This document shows positions 9,302 through 13,260 of a DNA stretch of 13,260 bases, piece after piece (position 1 is the stretch's first letter; each line of letters begins with the position of its first letter). The stretch covers positions 1-13,260 of the forward strand of contig JADGIF010000238.1 of the NCBI GenBank assembly GCA_018985225.1, given 5' to 3'. The notes below the pieces were generated by a model. That model was not told the origin of the DNA and searched no databases. It saw only the letters and a list, made by a program, of their open reading frames with translations. The translations under genes and the position numbers were made by a program. Origin of the DNA: Amoeboradix gromovi (Eukaryota; Sanchytriomycota; Sanchytriomycetes; Sanchytriales; Sanchytriaceae).

Positions 9302-9402
9302 ACTATAACTTACTCGTTGCGTGTAGCAGGCACTTTGAAAGAGATACTGGGTCATCCTGTTTCATTTTAAAGAGGTGAATGACGTTAATGAAAGAAAATT
9401 GG
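9301..9402 (+). pseudogene. Repeat B, copy 1: fragment of a decayed reading frame (probable transposon 3' end)
   Basis: Positions 9331-9402 align with 11745-11818 at roughly three quarters identity by eye, with a shared 3' block AATGAAAGAAAATTGG outside the frame. Frame 9301-9375 is open for 25 codons and ends at TGA 9376-9378 with the peptide CSRHFERDTGSSCFILKR. The other copy ends HIFERDAGSSSFI. Conservation of F-E-R-D-x-G-S-S-x-F-I in both suggests an ancestral C-terminal coding sequence. There is no start codon and no gene body here, and no copy of the terminal inverted repeat follows. It is best read as a truncated relic of the element family at 11450-11913. Confidence 0.5.
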
Positions 9403-9459
9403 CTTGAAAGGACTATTTTTGGAGTTTCTTTAAATGAGGTTGCATAAAATAAAATAAAG

Positions 9460-9465
9460 TTTATT
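9460..9465 (-). terminator. Poly(A) signal overlapping the stop codon of the VWD gene
   Basis: On the minus strand AATAAA spans 9465-9460 and overlaps the TAA stop at 9463-9461. Only AT-rich sequence with further A/T runs follows. If this is the functional signal, the 3' UTR would be very short. Other AT-rich positioning elements just downstream (9440-9458) are an alternative. Confidence 0.35.
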
Positions 9466-11203
9466 GAATAAGAGTCATCATAATTATGCTCATCATCGTG
9501 GAGATGGTGTTTGCACTACTATATGTATTTGCTCCCAATGCAGAAGTTGCTGACTCTGGTGCAACACTTGGAATTGTAGGTAATTTATAATCATTCGGGC
9601 TAGGGGCAGAACTGATTTTAGTAATAGTTGGCGCAACAGCATTTGGAAGCGGATACTTGATGCTACAATCTTCACCACCATAACCGGCTTTGCAAGAACA
9701 ACCGAATGCTGTACAAGATCCATTGGCACCACATTTACACTCATAGTCTCCCAATTGGTGTTGAACCTGAATCTTCTTGCATTCTTCTGCTTTTGATGCA
9801 TCAGGACTTGTCTTAATAACATCCTCGGTCTTTTGCTGTAATTTAGAGAGACACTGTTTTCTGGCAGCCTCTACAGCTAAACTGACACCATCAACTATAG
9901 TAATTGCATAGTCAGATTCACAACTTTTTATGATAAAGTCCAAATCAGATAAAGCATCGACAGATTTAAAGGCATCTGCATCACACACTGAGCTACACTT
10001 GTCATGGGCCTCCTTTGGGGACGGTTTGACAGTTGATTTTTGCGCTTTTGGTGGCACAAGAACAAAGTTAGGTGGAGGAGCGACATAAGTGATTGGCTTA
10101 TGTATTTTGAACCCAGTGCACACCTTTTTGCCTGTTTTTTGTCCGTACTCTGGAGGTACTGGTACAAATCCAGTTTCTACAGGAAGAGCTGGTAAATCTG
10201 ATTCTGTCTCAGTTGGTGCCTGTGCTACTTGGGAGCTGGCAGGTATTGGAATTTGAGTCGCAACTGGTGTTTTATGCGGATATATATCATCGCAGGTTAC
10301 AGGTAGTTGACACTCGTTATAGCCAATAGGTACAGCAGATTTATGAGGCGGTAAAGCAATCTCATTCACAGCAAAGTATGATTCATTATCTGCAACGTTA
10401 TACTCTGCAGGTGTTACTGGGACTGTTGCATCATATTTGGTAACCGGGTTACAGATGGATGGAGCATATTTGGATGCGTCTTGACCAGGTGCTTTAACGT
10501 TCAGGTCTAACCCCAGGGCAAAGTTCTTAGCTACTGTGACAACTACGTTTCCAGGCAAGGTAACAATAGATCCTCCATTCTCTCCCGCTTGAATTGTTGT
10601 ACCATACGCATTAACACACTTGTTAGCAGAGTGGCAGTTAAATTGGGTGTTTGCCAAATCCGCAACATATACATTGTCCAAGTAACGGATACCCACTTTG
10701 GTAGTGCAAGATGCAGCGTCGTAACATTTTTCGTGAAGTACCTGAATGTCAAAAGTGTCGCCTTTAACTAACCATGCAGAACCTACAGCGTAATCACTGT
10801 AGTAGTCGTTTGAGAATGTGGTTATATGTGGATCACCAGTCGATGAGCAAGTAGCTTGAGGCTGCTCAAAGTTGCGATTAACTGTCAATGGTAGAGCGAT
10901 TGGAACCTCGCCGTTTGTCGAGCACACTTTAACCTTCAGCTGGTCAGACTTAGCGCCATCACCTCTATCACTCAATAAACCAATGAAATTGATCAACTCC
11001 CCGTTTAACGGCTTATCCTTTGTAACATCAATTCGACACTTATCGATAGCTGCAATAGAAGACTCAAAAAAGATTGAGTAGTCATCAGGTACGGGGTTGC
11101 AGTCCAACTTAACTGAGGCAGGTTGCACAGCAGAACAGCTGATATCAGACACCTGAAACTTTGGGGCAAGTTCAACAGCAGAGATCATCGAAAAGAAAGT
11201 CAT
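9461..11203 (-). CDS. Secreted surface protein: von Willebrand D domain, Pro-rich linker, EGF-like module, GPI-like tail
   Basis: 580 codons from the first in-frame ATG at 11203. The frame stays open 27 codons further upstream but without an ATG. Residues 2-13 are a short hydrophobic stretch (TFFSMISAVELA), a weak signal peptide. A VWD domain spans about 119-250, opening with C-S-S-T-G-D-P-H at 119-126 and including paired cysteines and LVKGDTFDIQVLHEKC. A Pro-rich linker (about 310-400) precedes a Cys-containing helical segment (403-451) of the kind found after VWD in early-diverging fungi. A compact EGF-like module with CKCGANGSC followed by CSCKAGYGGEDC lies at 488-513. The Ser/Ala-rich tail ends in a hydrophobic stretch (about 567-579) fitting GPI attachment. 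VWD proteins are extracellular, often oligomeric and adhesive; a cell-wall or spore-surface adhesin is my inference. The gene converges with the GT90 gene and has repeat A2 about 246 bp upstream. Confidence 0.86.
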   Translation of the reverse strand: MTFFSMISAVELAPKFQVSDISCSAVQPASVKLDCNPVPDDYSIFFESSIAAIDKCRIDVTKDKPLNGELINFIGLLSDRGDGAKSDQLKVKVCSTNGEVPIALPLTVNRNFEQPQATCSSTGDPHITTFSNDYYSDYAVGSAWLVKGDTFDIQVLHEKCYDAASCTTKVGIRYLDNVYVADLANTQFNCHSANKCVNAYGTTIQAGENGGSIVTLPGNVVVTVAKNFALGLDLNVKAPGQDASKYAPSICNPVTKYDATVPVTPAEYNVADNESYFAVNEIALPPHKSAVPIGYNECQLPVTCDDIYPHKTPVATQIPIPASSQVAQAPTETESDLPALPVETGFVPVPPEYGQKTGKKVCTGFKIHKPITYVAPPPNFVLVPPKAQKSTVKPSPKEAHDKCSSVCDADAFKSVDALSDLDFIIKSCESDYAITIVDGVSLAVEAARKQCLSKLQQKTEDVIKTSPDASKAEECKKIQVQHQLGDYECKCGANGSCTAFGCSCKAGYGGEDCSIKYPLPNAVAPTITKISSAPSPNDYKLPTIPSVAPESATSALGANTYSSANTISTMMSIIMMTLIQ

Positions 11204-11444
11204 CTGAGCGAAGCTAGTGGTTGACTGAGATGCTAGTTTCGCCTGCTTTAATAGAGAAAAGTGACGGTTGCGATTGGACAAGATCTAAATTTCCCAATCA
11301 CTCTTCTTGTTTTTTTAATTTCATGGGCTTGCATAGACTTGGGACAATTTGAACACAAAGCTTATGGCCGTTTTAAAATCACATTATCAAAAATAGTGAA
11401 TCTCCTCATTGAATTTCTGCTTTGCTTGATAATCAAGAATTTCT

Positions 11445-11549
11445 ACATATGGGACATCAAATATAAAAACTGGACTAACTTTCTGTAACAACTTGGAACA
11501 TTATTTAAGAGGCGAGTGGACATTTAGCTAGTTGCGGAGTTGACGAGTA
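11445..11549 (+). repeat. Repeat A, copy 2 (A2): left terminal inverted repeat and subterminal region
   Basis: Starting at TGGGACATC (11450), this copy matches the reverse complement of A1 (1-116) for about 100 bases, apart from one indel of about 20 bases, one 8-base indel and two substitutions. Its outer 29 bases are the inverted counterpart of A3 (11885-11913), with two mismatches. Four further matching bases lie outside the proposed end. It lies upstream of the minus-strand VWD gene. Confidence 0.85.
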
Positions 11550-11555
11550 TAAAAG
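11548..11555 (+). promoter_or_regulatory. TATA box inside the transposon-like element
   Basis: TATAAAAG, directed toward the decayed frame that follows. It sits about 100 bp inside the left terminal inverted repeat, where a transposase promoter would be expected. It could equally be fortuitous in AT-rich DNA. Confidence 0.4.
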
Positions 11556-11786
11556 GAAAATAAATATTCTGTAGATCTATTCTCTTACTCTTTCATCCAA
11601 TCTTTATTTCAAATAAAATATCACTATTACTCTGTAAAAACTAGAATAGACAAGAGTAATGATGTTAGTATAACATTACAAAATGACTCTAGAAAAGAGT
11701 ACCGTCTAAGAAAATGCACCTTTTGCCTAGATGCTCAAAGACCTCATATATTTGAACGAGATGCAGGGTCTTCTAGTTTTATTTAA
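11553..11786 (+). pseudogene. Decayed reading frame in the element, possible C-terminal remnant of its transposase
   Basis: 77 codons are open after an in-frame TAA at 11550-11552 and end at TAA 11784-11786. No ATG occurs in the frame. The distal part reads E-Y-R-L-R-K-C-T-F-C-L-D-A-Q-R-P, then HIFERDAGSSSFI. It includes a C-x2-C pair and the terminal peptide shared with repeat B1, where the frame reads on a few codons further. The shared peptide is the main reason to think this was once coding. The N-terminal half shows no recognisable motif. No transposase family can be named, because the catalytic region is absent. Confidence 0.4.
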
Positions 11787-11818
11787 AAAGAGGAATACAA
11801 TCAATGAAAGAAAATTGG
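11745..11818 (+). repeat. Repeat B, copy 2
   Basis: Counterpart of 9331-9402 in the same orientation. It spans the end of the decayed frame and about 30 bp past its stop, including the identical block AATGAAAGAAAATTGG (11803-11818). Here it sits within the inverted-repeat element, which gives context to the orphan copy B1. Confidence 0.7.
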
Positions 11819-11884
11819 TATAACAGAAGATCTTTTATTAATGATAGCATTTCCTCAGTATGGTGCACCTTCTTTAAAAACGAC

Positions 11885-11913
11885 TTAGTCTAGTTTTTAT
11901 ATTTGGTGTCCCA
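11885..11913 (-). repeat. Repeat A, copy 3 (A3): right terminal inverted repeat
   Basis: TTAGTCTAGTTTTTATATTT followed by GGTGTCCCA is the inverted form of 11450-11478, with two differences, and is in direct orientation to 88-116. Further inward the similarity to A1 and A2 fades, as expected for opposite ends of one element that share only their terminal repeat. Confidence 0.8.
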
Positions 11914-12073
11914 GAGAGCGATTGGTACAAGTATTTGTCTGCAAGTTGCTTTTCTTCATAGTTTTACCACTAAATATTTCATTTCATTGCATTGTACAAA
12001 TCATTTTTTGACCATTTTTCAGGTGCACAATGATTGCAGAGCATTCTCTGTTTCTAGGTTTGCACTGTTTGTC
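11914..12073. other. Spacer, presumed 3' UTR of the RING gene
   Basis: 160 bp between the right end of the transposon-like element and the minus-strand stop codon of the RING gene. No gene, tRNA or canonical AATAAA on the minus strand is visible. The RING transcript may end at a variant signal such as the AATGAAATGAAATATTT run (minus strand, about 11975-11991) or within the element. Confidence 0.4.
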
Positions 12074-13260
12074 TTAATTACTTCTAAAAGCGAGTTCTTT
12101 GCAAAGAGGACACTTTGCCCTCCCAAAAACCTCAACATATCTGTCTAAGCATTCTGTATGGTACCAATGATAGCATTTTGTTAGTTCTTGGGCACCAGAT
12201 ATATCACTTTGACATATACTGCAGAAAAAGTCACTGTCTAACAAATTTATAAATTTATGCTTAAACTTAGCATCCTCGCATTCTGTAGCATCAAGTAGAT
12301 ACATGACAGTATCTCTCTCAAAACAGAATGATAGTCTAAGAGCCAATTCCATTTCTGAATGCTTGATGGCCAATTTGAATAATTTATCTGATTTAAGATC
12401 AAACGTAAAGCTCTTATCAATATTATGATGGGCCATTGCAATCAAGTCGTATGTTCTACAATAACTTCGCAGTCTCAATCTGTACCACTTGCGATGCTTC
12501 CACGGTGTTTTAATGTCATTAAGTTTGAGAAGTGCAAATCTGGTATCAAAATCTCCTGAGTCTTTGAGTAATTTGTAAGTAATTGCAATATTATCCAAAT
12601 CTTTTGTGTCAACTGCTTTTTTGAGAGGGTTAGCAGGATTAAGCGCACAATTTCTGTCAACTTTGCATCTCCAATAACCGATGTAGGCCATTAATTCAAT
12701 ATTTTCATCAATGGATGCGTTGTCTCGAACATAATTGTACCACATTGGCTGATTCCAGTTCTTGCTGAATAAATAGTTCATATTGCTCCAAAAGATGGAA
12801 CTTTGACTGTAGAAATTCACATTATTCGGTATAGTCGACATTTTAATTTCATTGGAAATTCGATTTTTGACGAATTTTGAGAGATCAACATAGAGTAAAA
12901 GTGACATCAAAAACAACCAGTTATGAGGAAGTACTGGAGACCTGAGAATATGATTAATTGAAGAGTATGAGCTAGTTAAATCAGGATATTTGTTTGAACT
13001 CAGTACATTTATAATGTAAGCACGAATATCAGGCCTGGATGAATCATGAGTTGCAGACTTTAAATAGCCTATGCATGTCTCAACATTGCGAACGATATAG
13101 AGATTGATTCGGACAACAATAATTTTTAACTCGTTTTCCCAATAGGCTAGTTCAGAAGGTGCTGAATAATGAGTGTATGTAATAAATGGCCACAATGCAT
13201 TCAAATACTCTATGCTATATTTCGAGCGCTCCTGAAGAAAATCCAACACACTTGCTGGAG
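12074..13260 (-). CDS. RING-H2 protein, C-terminal part (5' end outside the window)
   Basis: The frame is open from the right edge of the window to TAA at 12076-12074. The codons at the edge remain open and the first apparent start is a GTG, so this is the C-terminal 395 or so residues of a longer protein. The last 50 residues form a complete RING-H2 finger with ligands C-x2-C, C-x-H, x2-H, x2-C and C-x2-C. The sequence runs CSICQSD near the beginning, CYHWYHTEC in the middle and CPLC near the end, followed by only eight more residues. The preceding 340 residues are helix-rich, with many aromatic and leucine residues and no transmembrane segment. RING-H2 fingers usually recruit ubiquitin-conjugating enzymes, so an E3 ligase is the default. 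A helical repeat region ending in a RING also occurs in Vps11/Vps18-type trafficking proteins. I cannot tell these apart from this fragment. Confidence 0.86.
   Translation of the reverse strand, partial: PASVLDFLQERSKYSIEYLNALWPFITYTHYSAPSELAYWENELKIIVVRINLYIVRNVETCIGYLKSATHDSSRPDIRAYIINVLSSNKYPDLTSSYSSINHILRSPVLPHNWLFLMSLLLYVDLSKFVKNRISNEIKMSTIPNNVNFYSQSSIFWSNMNYLFSKNWNQPMWYNYVRDNASIDENIELMAYIGYWRCKVDRNCALNPANPLKKAVDTKDLDNIAITYKLLKDSGDFDTRFALLKLNDIKTPWKHRKWYRLRLRSYCRTYDLIAMAHHNIDKSFTFDLKSDKLFKLAIKHSEMELALRLSFCFERDTVMYLLDATECEDAKFKHKFINLLDSDFFCSICQSDISGAQELTKCYHWYHTECLDRYVEVFGRAKCPLCKELAFRSN

Larger units (their letters stand above)
11450..11913 (+). mobile_element. 464-bp non-autonomous DNA-transposon-like element with 29-bp imperfect terminal inverted repeats
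   Basis: The left end starts TGGGACATCAAATATAAAAA and the right end is its inverted copy, matching at 27 of 29 positions. Between them lie a TATAAAAG box about 100 bp in, a 77-codon open frame lacking an ATG, repeat B2 around its stop, and 99 bp of AT-rich tail before the right end. This is the plan of an internally deleted class II element, with promoter, remnant of the transposase C-terminus and inverted ends. No clear target-site duplication is visible: TA lies left of the first T, but GA follows the last A. The superfamily is therefore not assigned. Tc1/mariner-like is possible from the TA on one side but unproven. Confidence 0.6.

Noticed and set aside
9301-9378. THAP-like or piggyBac-like zinc finger in the B1 peptide
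   Set aside because: CSRHFERD recalls such fingers, but the Cys/His spacing does not fit either family and the second copy lacks the first Cys.
11204-11281. VWD gene starting at 11281
   Set aside because: The codon there is TTG, not ATG. I placed the start at the first in-frame ATG, 11203.
11261-11488. 75-codon plus-strand frame upstream of the VWD gene
   Set aside because: It runs through the VWD 5' flank and into repeat A2 with no motif. Hydrophobic residues come from AT-rich composition.
11445-11549. Repeat A as a tRNA-derived SINE
   Set aside because: No A-box/B-box pair and no poly(A) tail are visible. Inverted ends favour a DNA transposon.
11683-11709. Short gene starting at the ATG near 11682
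   Set aside because: It stops after eight codons and lies inside the transposon-like element in a different frame from the shared peptide.

Overview
This is an AT-rich eukaryotic nuclear segment, most likely from an early-diverging fungus. The evidence for a fungus is a fungal-type GT90 (CAP10) glycosyltransferase, a GPI-type surface protein with a von Willebrand D domain, and a giant LEA-2/DUF3712-like membrane protein. Genes are long and uninterrupted, spacers are 150-800 bp, there are no Shine-Dalgarno/operon features, and AATAAA signals follow several stop codons. Zoopagomycota or Mucoromycota would fit, but the phylum is a guess from protein architecture.

Layout, left to right. 1-120 is a copy (A1) of a dispersed repeat. 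319-7239 (+) is a 2,306-residue type II membrane protein with tandem beta-rich LEA-2/DUF3712-like segments, distantly like vacuolar Tag1. 7457-9229 (+) is a GT90 glycosyltransferase with an N-terminal anchor. 9301-9402 is a decayed repeat (B1) between convergent genes. 9461-11203 (-) is a secreted VWD + EGF-like protein with a GPI-like tail. 11450-11913 is a short element with 29-bp imperfect terminal inverted repeats, an internal TATA box and a decayed reading frame. 12074-13260 (-) is the C-terminal part of a RING-H2 protein whose 5' end lies beyond the window.

The first three genes all look like secretory-pathway products: a membrane glycoprotein, a lumenal glycosyltransferase and a cell-surface protein. 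Their adjacency is suggestive but proves no shared pathway. The most interesting non-coding signal is the repeat family. Three ends share the same terminal sequence, two of them lie about 200-250 bp upstream of start codons in the same relative orientation, and a second repeat encodes the same C-terminal peptide at two places. Together these describe an apparently uncatalogued, degraded DNA transposon family that may have supplied promoter sequence. I see no CRISPR, tRNA, rRNA or prokaryotic-type system.
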